Source: Lysobacter sp. Root76 (lineage in GTDB: Bacteria > Pseudomonadota > Gammaproteobacteria > Xanthomonadales > Xanthomonadaceae). Taken from it: a DNA stretch of 64,000 nt. The stretch is from the NCBI RefSeq assembly GCF_001428685.1, contig NZ_LMIK01000001.1, forward strand, positions 104,550 through 168,549, written 5' to 3'. A program made the position numbers and the translations under genes. Each line of letters opens with the position of its first letter. The first letter of the stretch is position 1. A model generated the notes under the pieces. The model saw only the letters and a program-made list of their open reading frames with translations. It ran no database searches and had not been told where the DNA came from. Below are positions 29,942-39,121 of this stretch, in pieces.

Positions 29942-31084
29942 TTAGTCGTTGAATTCGACGATCGTGTTCGGGGCCGGACGCTCGTGCTCGCGACTGAGGC
30001 GCTGCCCGGCTTGCGGCGGGGTCCAGGGGGCTTTGCCCAGCTTGGACAGGTCCGGGTAGCTGCCCAGCACGCGGAAGCGCTGGAACTCGTACGCGACCCC
30101 TTCCGCACCCAGCGGCGAGGCGCGGTCGGCGACGTGGAAATGCAGGTGCGGGCCGGTCGAATCGCCGGTGAAACCGAGCGCGGCGACGACCTCGCCGCGG
30201 CGCACGCGCTGGCCCGGCGCGACCCGTACGCTGCCGGGCTTGAGGTGTTCGTAGAACGCGTAGCGGCCGTCGCCCAGGTCCAGCGCCAGGTAGTTGCCGG
30301 TGGCGTCGCCCAGCGCCTGCTTGCCATGTTCGGACACGCGCGCGGTTTCGGTCACGTCGTCGCGCACCGCGACGACGGTCGCGTCGGCGACGGCCAGGAC
30401 CTGCGCGCCATAGCCGTAGGCGTTGGCGACCAGGTCGGGGTCGCCGCCGGCGCTGCGGCCCTGCGCGTCGAGCTTGACCCAGTCGATCGCGTAGCGGCCC
30501 GGAATGCGGGCGCGACCGTCGACGGTGTAGATCACCCGACGATGGCCGCGCGGCCAGTCCGGATGGTGGATCGCGATCCAGGGGCCGCCGCTCACCGGCG
30601 GTCCCAGCATCAGCGTCGCGGCCTGGGCCACCGGCGTATCGCCGCCGACGACTTCGGCCGCCGCCCCGCTGCCGGTAGGCGCGTAGCGGATGCGGTGATC
30701 GAGCCGGCGCGGCAGCGGCGCGCCGGCGGGCAGCGCGAGTTCCAGATACAGCACGCCGCGCTGGCCCGGCGCGAGCGTGCGCGCATCGCTGCCCTGCACC
30801 GCCGCCAGACGATCGAAACGGCGCACGAGCGCGTCGCCCGCGTAGTCGGCCAGGGACGCGCCGCGTTCGGCGTCGCGCGCCTCCACGCCCAACAGTTGCA
30901 GGGGTTCGCTGCTGAAATTGCTCAGGTGCAGTTCGTAGACCAGCACCGATGCACCCTCGATCCGCACCGGTGCCGGCACCGTCGGCACCTGCAGGTCGAA
31001 GGATTGGCGCAAAGGCGCCGCGCGATCGGTCGCGGCGGCGCCGCTGGCGAACATCAGCAAGACGGCGAACGCGAGGTTGCGCAT
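29942..31084 (-). CDS. M23-family metallopeptidase, secreted
   Basis: 380 residues with a signal peptide (MRNLAFAVLLMFASGAAA). The N-terminal half is beta-rich with no named domain; the C-terminal LytM domain shows FYEHLKPGS, GQRVRRGEVVAALG, and GDSTGPHLHFHVAD, whose HxH supplies zinc ligands. M23 enzymes cut peptidoglycan cross-links or act as lytic factors on other bacteria. The usual first-ligand motif HxxGxD is not obvious (the region reads YGYGAQVLAVADATVVAVRDDV), so activity should be treated as likely but unproven. Confidence 0.85.
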   Translation of the reverse strand: MRNLAFAVLLMFASGAAATDRAAPLRQSFDLQVPTVPAPVRIEGASVLVYELHLSNFSSEPLQLLGVEARDAERGASLADYAGDALVRRFDRLAAVQGSDARTLAPGQRGVLYLELALPAGAPLPRRLDHRIRYAPTGSGAAAEVVGGDTPVAQAATLMLGPPVSGGPWIAIHHPDWPRGHRRVIYTVDGRARIPGRYAIDWVKLDAQGRSAGGDPDLVANAYGYGAQVLAVADATVVAVRDDVTETARVSEHGKQALGDATGNYLALDLGDGRYAFYEHLKPGSVRVAPGQRVRRGEVVAALGFTGDSTGPHLHFHVADRASPLGAEGVAYEFQRFRVLGSYPDLSKLGKAPWTPPQAGQRLSREHERPAPNTIVEFND

Positions 31085-31123
31085 GGGGCGGGGGTTCCGG
31101 GAATAGGAGGGGCGCAGGCCGCG

Positions 31124-31471
31124 TCAGGCGGCGCTGGGATCGGGCTCGCGCAGTTCTTCGATAGCGGCGTCCGACAGCCACAGCAAGGTATTGAGGTAGT
31201 CCTCGATGCAGGCCACGATCCCGGCACGCGGGCCCTCGCGCCACGCCGGCGAGCCGTAGAAGGCGTCCTGCTGCGCGATCAGATCGGCGTGGTCGCGGTA
31301 GGCGCGGATCAGGAACCAGCTTTCGTGTTCGTGCTCGCTGCGCCCGAACGCGACCACGTCCATGCCGTGCTCGCGCAACATCGGCAGCGCGCGCATGCGC
31401 ATCGCGTCCTGGAACCGCGCCGCCGTGTCCGGCCTGAGCCGGTAGCTGCGGATTTCGATCAGTCGCTTCAT
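31124..31471 (-). CDS. NIPSNAP-family protein
   Basis: 115 residues, MKRLIEIRSYRLRPDTAARF opening and WFLIRAYRDHADLIAQQDAFYGS in the middle, the dimeric alpha/beta-barrel pattern of NIPSNAP proteins. Function in bacteria is unknown. The start at 31471 matches the family N-terminus; an ATG 72 bases upstream adds unrelated residues. It lies 39 bp upstream of the M23 gene on the same strand and may be co-transcribed with it. Confidence 0.8.
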   Translation of the reverse strand: MKRLIEIRSYRLRPDTAARFQDAMRMRALPMLREHGMDVVAFGRSEHEHESWFLIRAYRDHADLIAQQDAFYGSPAWREGPRAGIVACIEDYLNTLLWLSDAAIEELREPDPSAA

Positions 31472-31564
31472 GGCCGCGTTCCCGAGGTGATCGGCTGCGG
31501 ATGCTGATCGAGGGCGCTGCGGTGCGCAAGTCGCCACGGTCATGGTGGACGGGCGGTCCGGCTT

Positions 31565-31639
31565 CCTGTGGGAGCGGCGTGAGCCGCGATTCGGCGTGGG
31601 ATGCAGCTGCGTTATCGCGGCTCACGCCGCTCCTACAGG
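31565..31639. repeat. Inverted pair of REP elements (BIME-like)
   Basis: GGGAGCGGCGTGAGCCGCGA at 31570-31589 and its reverse complement at 31615-31634 face each other across a 24-base linker, so the transcript can form one long stem. It lies between the glycine-zipper gene and the NIPSNAP gene. Confidence 0.85.
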
Positions 31640-31742
31640 GGAAGTCCGACGTTCTGCGATCAGGCGTGGCCTCCCTGCCGCGGCCTGGTTTCAGCTTGCT
31701 GCCACTGCCTCGCTGCCGCAGCCGAACGCCGAACGCCGACGC

Positions 31743-31777
31743 CCCAAAACGAAACGGGCCGGCATGGCCGGCCCGTT
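31743..31777 (-). terminator. Rho-independent terminator of glycine-zipper gene
   Basis: AACGGGCCGGC stem (31753-31763 with 31767-31777), 3-base loop, followed on the minus strand by TTTCGTTTTG; 22 bases after the stop. Confidence 0.85.
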
Positions 31778-31798
31778 CGCTGCAGACGGATCGTGCGC

Positions 31799-32146
31799 TC
31801 AGTCGCAGCGGCGCTCGATCACGGTCTCGGTCTTGTTCTGCTGGTTTTCCTGGATCTTGCGCCCGACCAGGGCACCGCCGACGGCGCCGGCCGCGGTCGC
31901 GACCTTCTTGCCCTTGCCGCCGCCGACCTGGTTGCCGAGCAGGCCGCCCGCGACCGCGCCCAGGGCGGTACCGGCGATCTTGTGCTCGTCCTTGATCTGC
32001 TTCGGACGCTGCACCTCGACGTCGTAGCAATGCGGCTGCCTTGGCGCCGGCTTGGCCTTGGACTTGGTCTGCGCGGTGGCCGCGCCGGTCGCCATGACGC
32101 AGGACATCAGGGCGACGGCGATCGTGGATTTGAGCTTAGCGTTCAT
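31799..32146 (-). CDS. Glycine-zipper 2TM-domain protein
   Basis: 115 residues: signal peptide (cut near TAQ), a basic Pro-rich stretch with a Cys (PHCYDVEV), and a glycine-zipper 2TM domain (IAGTALGAVAGGLLGNQVGG and AAGAVGGALVGRKIQ), like the Rickettsia 17-kDa antigen family. Its last residues are RRCD, so C-C disulphide bonding is possible. Likely envelope-associated. Own terminator, so monocistronic. Confidence 0.85.
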   Translation of the reverse strand: MNAKLKSTIAVALMSCVMATGAATAQTKSKAKPAPRQPHCYDVEVQRPKQIKDEHKIAGTALGAVAGGLLGNQVGGGKGKKVATAAGAVGGALVGRKIQENQQNKTETVIERRCD

Positions 32147-32479
32147 GGGGATTCACCGGAGTGGAGAGAATGGTCACAGCAACATGCGCCGGGGCTTGTC
32201 ACGATCGCGTTAAGCGGCGACGTGCCTGGGCGACAGTCTGGCGCGTGCAGTCTGAACCGTCGCATGCCTGCGCACCGCAATCGCGATCACATTCGCGCAA
32301 ACGGGCAGCGGCGTCCTGACCCGGCAGTGCGCCCTGCTCCGCTCATTCCGCACGCGATCGGCCTGCGCTGGGCATCGTGGCGACAAACCGTTTTCGATCG
32401 CGTCAGGCCAGCGATGACCGAGGCCGGCGCAGACCCCACCAAGCGTCGGACGCTCCCGCGCCCCCAGCAGCACGATGGC
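32147..32479. other. Intergenic region, no gene seen
   Basis: About 330 bases between the NTF2-like stop and the glycine-zipper start. Frames across it are short and lack ribosome sites. It should hold the glycine-zipper promoter; no clear -35/-10 pair or REP element was found. Confidence 0.5.
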
Positions 32480-32965
32480 TCAGGGCTGCGGGCGCGCGAC
32501 CGCTCCCTCGCCCGCCAGCGCTTGCGGCACGCGGGTCACCTGCGTGTACACCATCCGCCAACCGCCGTCCCGTTTCGCCCAGACATGGACGATGCGGATC
32601 AGGCGAGTCTGGTGTTTACCGTCTTGCGTCCAGCTCAAATTCACGACCCCGCCGATCACCGCGGCGTCCGTCCAGACGATTTCGACCGGCTGCTCCATCG
32701 CATAGGGATCGATTTTGAATCCGGGCATACGGAAATCGGCGAGCGCCTGCTGTTTGTTCTCCACGCTGGCGTCCGAATTCACCAGCACGTAGTCGTCGGC
32801 GAACAGACGGGAGAGCGCCGGAATATCGCCGCCTATGGTCGAGCGGTGGTAAGCCGAAACCGCCTTTTCCAGCTCCGGCGGCAGCGGCGCCGCGGATGCC
32901 GATGCGGCGCTCGCGGCGAGCAGCATGACGGCGATCTTCAAGACGACCCCGCGGCCATGTCTCAT
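32480..32965 (-). CDS. NTF2-like (DUF4440-type) exported protein
   Basis: 161 residues from ATG 32965: signal peptide (RGVVLKIAVMLLAASAASA, cut near ASA-A) and one SnoaL/NTF2-like domain (LEKAVSAYHRSTIGGDIPAL, LFADDYVLVNSDASVENKQQ, WAKRDGGWRMVYTQVTRVP). This fold serves as a ligand-binding cone or small enzyme; no catalytic residues can be assigned. An ATG at 33031 has a better ribosome site (GGGAG) and would add 22 residues before the signal sequence; either may be used. It ends the cluster with the GNAT, DUF1579-like and MBL genes. Confidence 0.75.
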   Translation of the reverse strand: MRHGRGVVLKIAVMLLAASAASASAAPLPPELEKAVSAYHRSTIGGDIPALSRLFADDYVLVNSDASVENKQQALADFRMPGFKIDPYAMEQPVEIVWTDAAVIGGVVNLSWTQDGKHQTRLIRIVHVWAKRDGGWRMVYTQVTRVPQALAGEGAVARPQP

Positions 32966-33036
32966 CGCAAGACCCGCCTGCCAAGACTGAGCGAGCTTCT
33001 GGAACATCGGCTTCGCTGAGATGGCAGCCATCGGGT

Positions 33037-33513
33037 TCACTCCCTGTCCGCGTAGTCGTACACGATGAATCCCTCGTTGACGGCCACTTTGTCGTACAGA
33101 CGACGGCCGGCGACGTTGGTCGCGTGGGTTTGCCAATAAACGCCCTTGGCGCCTGCCGCCTCCGATTCCCTGCGCACGCTTCGAATCAGGGCCTTGCCGA
33201 TGCCCCGGCCGCGCTCGGACTCGACCACGTACAGATCGCGCAGATAGCAAACCGGCTCGAGCTGCGTGGTGCTGCGATGGAACAGGTAGTGGCTCAGCCC
33301 CAGCAGGCGCCCCTGCGCCTCGGCGACCAGCGCGAAAACCGGTTCGTCCGGATCGAGGAAACGTCGCCACACGGCCCGGGTAATCGGCATCGGCAGCGCG
33401 CTTTCGCCGGCGCGGCCGTAGAAGGCGTTGTAGGCGGTCCACAGCGGCAGCCAGGCGGCGAAATCGTCGTCGCGGACGCAGCGAACCTGGGCGGCATTCG
33501 TTGGAAGGTTCAT
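33037..33513 (-). CDS. GNAT-family N-acetyltransferase
   Basis: 158 residues. The acetyl-CoA site is VCYLRDLYVVESERGRGIGK followed by LIRSVRRESEAAGAKGVYWQ, the R/Q-x-x-G-x-G/A motif being RGRGIGK. The C-terminal YDYADRE is usual for small GNATs acting on amines. The ATG at 33513 overlaps the stop of the upstream gene (ATGA), showing coupling. Substrate unknown. Confidence 0.85.
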   Translation of the reverse strand: MNLPTNAAQVRCVRDDDFAAWLPLWTAYNAFYGRAGESALPMPITRAVWRRFLDPDEPVFALVAEAQGRLLGLSHYLFHRSTTQLEPVCYLRDLYVVESERGRGIGKALIRSVRRESEAAGAKGVYWQTHATNVAGRRLYDKVAVNEGFIVYDYADRE

Positions 33514-34103
33514 TTCGCGCGCGTATCCGTGGCGATCCAGTTCACTTCCCAGGTCCTGCCGCCGTCGGCGGAAAAGGCTTGTTCGAACTTCGCGGAGTCG
33601 GGGCCGATATCGAAGATCACGAAGCGCACCAGGATGGCGCGCCCGTTCAAGGTCTCCGACGAATAGAACTCGCCGCGTCCGTCGCGGAATTCGCCGACGG
33701 TCGGGATCGTCATCGTCCCCGCCGCCGAGTTGGCGAAGTTGAGGCTCCATTGCCGCGACTGCGGGTTGTAGAGCCGCAGCGACCCGGCGAGGATCTCGCC
33801 CGCGCTGCCCTTGACGTCGAGTTCCACCCAGTTCGCGCGCCCGCCCCAGACTTTGCTGACCGTCGTCGTGCCGGAGTACTCGACCCACTCGTCGGATCCG
33901 GTCAGGGGCCGCAGGCGTCGCCTAAGTTCGGTCTTCCACAGGCCGATTTCCCAGTCGAAGTCCCGTTGCCCATCCCGTGGCGCCGGAACGGCGGCGGCCC
34001 GCTCGGTCGCTGGTGGCGTCTTCGCGACGACGCCAAAAGGCAAAAGGCCGGCCGTCAGCGCGCAAGCGGTCAGCATGGAACGGATCGGGGCATGCATTTT
34101 CAT
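33510..34103 (-). CDS. DUF1579-like exported protein
   Basis: 197 residues: signal peptide (cut near VVA-K), then a beta-barrel-like domain with DFDWEIGLWKTELRRRLRPL, TTTVSKVWGGRANWVELDV, RLYNPQSRQWSLNFANSAAG and RFVIFDIGPDSAKFEQAFS, the pattern of the DUF1579 family (lipocalin-like, role unknown). Start at 34103 with AGGAACC upstream. Translationally coupled to the GNAT gene. Confidence 0.75.
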   Translation of the reverse strand: MKMHAPIRSMLTACALTAGLLPFGVVAKTPPATERAAAVPAPRDGQRDFDWEIGLWKTELRRRLRPLTGSDEWVEYSGTTTVSKVWGGRANWVELDVKGSAGEILAGSLRLYNPQSRQWSLNFANSAAGTMTIPTVGEFRDGRGEFYSSETLNGRAILVRFVIFDIGPDSAKFEQAFSADGGRTWEVNWIATDTRAK

Positions 34104-34255
34104 CGTGAGGTTCCTGTCCGGTTCTGTGTTGCATCGAAGCCTTAGGTTGCGCTTTGGCGCGGCGCTGCGGTCGATGTCGCGCGTACCGCCTGCGCGTGCT
34201 GTCGCACGACGCTGCGAAGAGCGCGCCCTCCGCGCCCGTGCCCGCATGCCGGCCG

Positions 34256-35128
34256 CTACACACCCATCGCGATTTCCAGCAGAACGCGCCAGGCGTTCAT
34301 CGGCAGCCACTCCTTGTATCCGTCCCAAGTCTGGTACTGCGGCAGCGCGACGGCGTTCGGAACCTGCATGAACGGCGTGCCCTTCTTCAACTCGGCAAGA
34401 ATCGCCGCCCTTAGGTCCTGGAGATACTTCAGTTGATCCGCGACGCTGGACCTCGGCCCTACCGGCGCGTTGTGGGCGTACATCACCCGATCGAAATCGA
34501 GCTTGTCGATCTCGGCGAGCGTGCGCTCCCATTCCTTGGGAGAGAAGTCCGGCATATAGGTGAACGCCACCCGCTCCGGCACCACCAGATCGACCGTGTA
34601 GATCGCTTTCTCGCGCGGAAACCGGAACACGGTCATGCCTTCGCCGTGGTTCGGACCGAAGTACAGAAGCTCGACCCGACTTTCCCCCAGCCGCAGTTCC
34701 GAGCTGGATCCGGACCAGGTTCTGTCGGGCATGACCACATCCGGGCTGGGGTGTTCCTCGAGCCAGCGGGCGGTGGCTTCGTGGCTGATGATCGCCGCAC
34801 CCTCCGCCTTGAACACTTCGCCCCCGCTGATGTGATCGTAGTGGTTGTGCGAATAGATCAAATACCGGATGGGCTTCGCCGTGAGCTTGCGGATCGCCTG
34901 GAGCGATGCCGCGGCGAAATCCTTGTCGAAGCTGTCCATGACGATCACGCCGTCGTCGGTGATCATGAAGGCGTTGAAGGCCATGCCGGCGCCGAAACTG
35001 TAGAGCCCCGGCGCGACCTCGGTCGTCGTGTACGGGGGACGCGCCGCGACGGCGCCGCTGAAGGCGCCGAGGCCCAAGGCGAACGCAGCCATGACCAGCA
35101 ATTTTCCGAACAGACGATGGGTGGACAT
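34256..35128 (-). CDS. MBL-fold metallo-hydrolase, exported
   Basis: 290 residues: signal peptide (to about residue 28, AVA-A), then a metallo-beta-lactamase fold with the zinc motif SHNHYDHISGG (HxHxDH), a second histidine in GPNHGEGM and the aspartate in YTVDLVV. Exported MBL proteins include class B lactamases, quorum-quenching lactonases and the quinoprotein relay hydrolases; spacing does not settle which. The ATG at 35128 has GAGGT upstream; 69 bases of extra in-frame sequence are rejected. First gene of the four-gene cluster. Confidence 0.85.
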   Translation of the reverse strand: MSTHRLFGKLLVMAAFALGLGAFSGAVAARPPYTTTEVAPGLYSFGAGMAFNAFMITDDGVIVMDSFDKDFAAASLQAIRKLTAKPIRYLIYSHNHYDHISGGEVFKAEGAAIISHEATARWLEEHPSPDVVMPDRTWSGSSSELRLGESRVELLYFGPNHGEGMTVFRFPREKAIYTVDLVVPERVAFTYMPDFSPKEWERTLAEIDKLDFDRVMYAHNAPVGPRSSVADQLKYLQDLRAAILAELKKGTPFMQVPNAVALPQYQTWDGYKEWLPMNAWRVLLEIAMGV

Positions 35129-35338
35129 GCTTCGCGACCTCGTTTTTCTGGGCTGCATAGCGCATCGGCTCCGACTTCGCGGCCCCGCTGCGCTCACGTC
35201 CTATGAGGCGGCATCGGGCCGTGCCGCGGGAAGCCTCGCCGCACGCGTTCGTCCCTGCCCTCGACGCGTTCGTCCCCGCAGCCTCGCTCCAGGCTGCGCA
35301 AGGCTTCCATCGCCGGCCAACAGTGCGATCATGCGGCC

Positions 35339-36529
35339 ATGGGCGACATCCCGACTCCGGCTATCACGGCCCGCATGCGACCGCTGTCGGACTGGACCAT
35401 CGACGCGGGGAATCGCCCGGGCCTGAAAGCCCGCGACCTCGCCTTGCTCGCGGCGATCTGGGCCTACGTCACTCTCTCGAATCTGCTGTTCGGCCTGAGC
35501 ATGGCCACCAGTCTGGCCACGATCGGCGTCACCCACGTGTTCTCGCCCTGGGATGCGCGCCTGCTGCAGCACCTGCTGTTGTTTCCGGCCCTCGTCGGCT
35601 GCGCCTGGTTGTCGCGGCGGATCGGCTGGCAGCCCGGATGGGGGGCCTGGCCTTTGCAACTGCTGCTCGGCCTGGGGTTCGCCATGCTCGCCGACCCCAG
35701 CCTGCAACTCGGCGACCACCTCGCCGGCGTCCCGCAGTCCTTGATGCCGCCGACGATCGCTCCGATCGAGGGCCCGCTGGACAAGCAGCAGCTCCTGTTC
35801 ATCGCCGCATCGACCAGCCTGCTGCTCAGCTATGCGTTCTGCCTGGCGCTGCTGACCGGCTTCGACCTCTACCGTCGTTACCGCGACTCCCGCCTGCGTA
35901 CCGAGGCGCTCGAACGGGCCTTATCCAGCGCGCACCTCGCCGCGCTGCGCATGCAGCTGTCGCCGCATACGCTGTTCAACCTGCTGCACACCATCCGCGG
36001 CAACATCAGCTGGGATCCGGCCGCCGCGCAGACCATGGTGGTGCAACTCGGCGACCTCCTGCGGCGCCTGCTGCGCCAGGGCGAACAGGAACTCTCGCGC
36101 CTCCAGGATGAACTCGAATGCGCGCGCCTGTATCTGGATTTGCAGCAGCACCGATTCTCGGACCGGCTGCGCTTCGCAATGCCGGAGCGCGCGTCGCTGC
36201 CCAGCGCCTGGGTGCCGAGCCTGATCCTGCACCCGCTGGTCGAAAACGCGGTCGTGCACGGCATGGCGCACCATACCGCGCCGGTGTCGATACGGATCGA
36301 GGTCGAGAGCGAGCGCGATGAACTGGTGCTTCGGGTCTTCAACACGGTCGCCGCCAACGCAGCGCCCGCAGCGGCCGGCACGGACGGTACGAGCGGTATC
36401 GGCCTGAAGAACGTCGCCGAACGCCTCGCGATCCAGTTCGGCGAGCGCGCGAGCCTGCGCACCGGCGTCGGGGCTAGCGGCCAATGGCTGGCGCAGGTCC
36501 GCATGCCGATGCTGCGGGTCGAGAGCTGA
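35339..36529 (+). CDS. LytS-type sensor histidine kinase
   Basis: 396 residues. Five to six membrane helices (about 34-175) make the input part. The His_kinase domain has LRMQLSPHTLFNLLHTIRG with H210 as phospho-acceptor (family form NPHFLFNTLN), and the ATPase N-box is LHPLVENAVVHG. No periplasmic sensor domain is visible, so the membrane segment itself may sense. The gene for a LytTR regulator starts 10 bp after its stop, making a pair like AlgZ/AlgR or BtsS/BtsR. Confidence 0.88.
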   Translation: MGDIPTPAITARMRPLSDWTIDAGNRPGLKARDLALLAAIWAYVTLSNLLFGLSMATSLATIGVTHVFSPWDARLLQHLLLFPALVGCAWLSRRIGWQPGWGAWPLQLLLGLGFAMLADPSLQLGDHLAGVPQSLMPPTIAPIEGPLDKQQLLFIAASTSLLLSYAFCLALLTGFDLYRRYRDSRLRTEALERALSSAHLAALRMQLSPHTLFNLLHTIRGNISWDPAAAQTMVVQLGDLLRRLLRQGEQELSRLQDELECARLYLDLQQHRFSDRLRFAMPERASLPSAWVPSLILHPLVENAVVHGMAHHTAPVSIRIEVESERDELVLRVFNTVAANAAPAAAGTDGTSGIGLKNVAERLAIQFGERASLRTGVGASGQWLAQVRMPMLRVES

Positions 36530-36539
36530 AGCCGCCGCG

Positions 36540-37364
36540 ATGCAAACCGCCGACCCGGATCGCGCGCTCTCGACCATGGACGTGGTGATCGTCGACGACG
36601 AACCGGCGGCGCGGCGGGCCCTGCGCGAATGCTGCGAACGAGAAACCGACCTGCGCGTGGCCGGGGAATACGGCGATAGCCGCAGCGCATTGGAAGCCTT
36701 GCAGGCGCGACCGCCCGACCTGCTGTTCCTGGATGTCGAAATCGACGCCATGAGCGGCATCGACCTGGCGCGCGCGCTCGATCCGGCCACGCTGCCGCAG
36801 ATCGTTTTCGTCACCGCCTACGACCACTATGCGCTGGATGCCTTCGAGGTCAGCGCGGCGGACTACCTGCTCAAGCCGTTCGACGACGACCGGTTCCGGG
36901 CATCGCTGGCGCGCGTGCGACGCAGGCATGCGCAGCAGGACGTCGCGCAGCACCGCCGCGCGCTCGCCGCGCTGCTGGAACGCCTGCAGGCGGTCGAGCA
37001 TGCGCCCGCACCGGACCGGGCCCGAATCATCGTCGAGTTTCGCGGACAGATGCGGGTGATCGACACCTGCGACGTCGAAGTCGTCGAGGCCGACCGCAAT
37101 TACGTCGTGCTGACCGTCGGCCGCGAGGCCTGCACCACGCGCGGCACGCTGCAGCAGGCCGAGTCGTCCTTGCGTTCGCAACCGTTCATGCGGATCAGCC
37201 GCTCGTGCCTGGTCAACATGAATCATGTACGCCAGGTCGACCGGACCCCGCGTGGCGACCTGATCCTGGTGCTCGCGGGCGGGCGGACGGTGACCAGCAG
37301 CGAAAGCTATCGCGAGCCGCTGCGCGAGTATCTGAACCGCATGCGGATCGGCTTGGAGGGCTGA
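36540..37364 (+). CDS. LytTR-family response regulator
   Basis: 274 residues: receiver domain (VVIVDDEPAARRALRE, phospho-acceptor D65 in LLFLDVEID, KPFDDDRF) and a C-terminal LytTR DNA-binding domain (DVEVVEADRNYVVLTVG ... FMRISRSCLVNMNHVRQVDR ... SSESYREPLREYL). Partner of the histidine kinase just upstream. LytTR proteins bind paired direct repeats; none was recognised in the window. Confidence 0.92.
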   Translation: MQTADPDRALSTMDVVIVDDEPAARRALRECCERETDLRVAGEYGDSRSALEALQARPPDLLFLDVEIDAMSGIDLARALDPATLPQIVFVTAYDHYALDAFEVSAADYLLKPFDDDRFRASLARVRRRHAQQDVAQHRRALAALLERLQAVEHAPAPDRARIIVEFRGQMRVIDTCDVEVVEADRNYVVLTVGREACTTRGTLQQAESSLRSQPFMRISRSCLVNMNHVRQVDRTPRGDLILVLAGGRTVTSSESYREPLREYLNRMRIGLEG

Positions 37365-37406
37365 CGCCGCTGCGGGTAGCGCGAGGGCCGGGTCCAGCGG
37401 CGCGGC

Positions 37407-38819
37407 TTACTCGAAAGCGCCCACCGAATCGTGGCTCAGGTTGTCGAAGCGGGTGTATTCGCCGAAGAACTTCAGCTTCAACGAGCCGGTCGGGCCGGAA
37501 CGCTGCTTGCCGATGATGACCTCGGCCAGGCCTTTGTCCGGCGAGGTTTCCTTGTTGTAGTAATCGTCGCGGTAGATGAACACGATCACGTCGGCGTCCT
37601 GCTCGATGGCGCCGGATTCGCGCAAGTCGGCCATCACCGGGCGCTTGTCGGCGCGGGTTTCCAGCGAGCGGTTGAGCTGCGACAGCGCGATCACCGGCAG
37701 GTTGAGTTCCTTGGCCAGGTGCTTGAGCGAGCGCGAAATCTCGGAAATTTCGGTGGCGCGGTTCTCGCTGTTGCCGGGCACCGACATCAGCTGCAGGTAG
37801 TCGATCACGATCAGGCCCAGGTCGTGCTCGCGCTTGAGGCGGCGCGACTTGGCCCGCAGCACGTCCGGCGACAGGCCCGGGGTGTCGTCGATGAAGATCT
37901 TGGCCTCGCGCAGCTGGCGGATCGCGCTGGTGACGCGGCTCCAGTCCTCGTCCTCGAGCTGGCCCGAACGCAGGCGCTGGGCGTTGACGCGGCCGACCGA
38001 GGAAATCAGGCGCAGCGCCAGCTGGCTGGCCGACATTTCCATCGAAAATATCGCCACCGCCTTCTTGCTGCGAAACGCGGCGTACTCGGCCATGTTCAGG
38101 GCCAGCGTGGTCTTGCCCATGGCCGGACGCGCGGCCAGGATCAGCAGGTCGGTGTTCTGCAGGCCCGCGGTCATCTCGTCGAATTCGGTGTAGCCGGTCG
38201 GCAGGCCGGTGACGCTGCCGCCGTTGGCGTAGCGCGTCTGCAGCACGTCGAAGGCTTCCGACAGCGCCTTGTTGACCGGGGTGAAGTCGGTGCGGCCGCG
38301 CGCGCCGGCTTCGGCGATCGCGAACACTTCCTGCTCGGCCTTGGCCAGGATCTCGCCGCTGTCGCGGCCGTCGGGCTGGAAGCCGTCATTGACGATGCCG
38401 GTGCCGACCTCGATCAGCTGCCGCAGCACCGCCTTGTCGCGCACGATCTCGGCATAGGCGGCGATGTTGGCGGCCGAGGGCGTGGTGCTGGCCAGCTCGA
38501 TCAGATAGGCGCCGCCGGCGACCTGCTCGGACAGGCCCATCGAATCGAACCACTCGCCCAGGGTCACGGCGTCGAAGGGACGGTTCTTCTCGGCCAGCTC
38601 GCGGATCGCGCGGTAGATCAGCTGGTGGTCGCGGCGGTAGAAGTCTTCCTCGACCAGCTGATCGGCGACGCGATCGTAGGCGTCGGGCGCCAGCATCAGG
38701 CCACCGAGCACGGCCTGCTCGGCCTCGACCGACTGCGGCGGCACGCGCAACTGGTCGATGCGCTGCTCGGCGCGAGTTTCGAACCGCTTTTCGCCGCGGA
38801 ATCCGCTTCGTGCGCTCAT
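37407..38819 (-). CDS. dnaB: Replicative DNA helicase DnaB
   Basis: 470 residues, the family's usual length. N-terminal domain VPPQSVEAEQAVLGGLML (27-44), linker, then the RecA-like motor with Walker A RPAMGKTT (231-238), GLIVIDYLQLMS and SQLNRSLETRADKRPVMADL, and C-terminal GPTGSLKLKFFGEYTRF. The start at 38819 (GAGGA upstream) is preferred to an ATG 192 bases earlier, whose extra residues read as the promoter region. It follows rplI on the same strand, after a terminator. Confidence 0.97.
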   Translation of the reverse strand: MSARSGFRGEKRFETRAEQRIDQLRVPPQSVEAEQAVLGGLMLAPDAYDRVADQLVEEDFYRRDHQLIYRAIRELAEKNRPFDAVTLGEWFDSMGLSEQVAGGAYLIELASTTPSAANIAAYAEIVRDKAVLRQLIEVGTGIVNDGFQPDGRDSGEILAKAEQEVFAIAEAGARGRTDFTPVNKALSEAFDVLQTRYANGGSVTGLPTGYTEFDEMTAGLQNTDLLILAARPAMGKTTLALNMAEYAAFRSKKAVAIFSMEMSASQLALRLISSVGRVNAQRLRSGQLEDEDWSRVTSAIRQLREAKIFIDDTPGLSPDVLRAKSRRLKREHDLGLIVIDYLQLMSVPGNSENRATEISEISRSLKHLAKELNLPVIALSQLNRSLETRADKRPVMADLRESGAIEQDADVIVFIYRDDYYNKETSPDKGLAEVIIGKQRSGPTGSLKLKFFGEYTRFDNLSHDSVGAFE

Positions 38820-39065
38820 CTGTGTCGCGGTCCTCGCTGAGCGGCCGTCTGGTGCGGCCGTTGGTATCGGGGGCGGTACGTCGGCCCTCATGGGCCCCGG
38901 CCGGTCGCACATCGTAGGGGCGAATGCCCTGCCGGCGTTGCAGACAAGCCTGTGGCGAAGCTGTGGATAAGAGGTGGGCAACTTTCCCTCTATCGCACGC
39001 TTCGGTCTCATCGGCTGCGACGATAGCCGCCGCCGCGACGGCAGGCGCTCAGGCGCGCGACCGCC

Positions 39066-39097
39066 GCAAAAACAAAGGGCGCCTCGCGGGCGCCCTT
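39066..39097 (-). terminator. Rho-independent terminator after rplI
   Basis: AAGGGCGCC / GGCGCCCTT stem followed on the minus strand by TGTTTTTG. It separates rplI from dnaB, so dnaB has its own promoter or depends on read-through. Confidence 0.85.
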
Positions 39098-39121
39098 CGT
39101 CCTACGCCACGTCGGCTCGGA

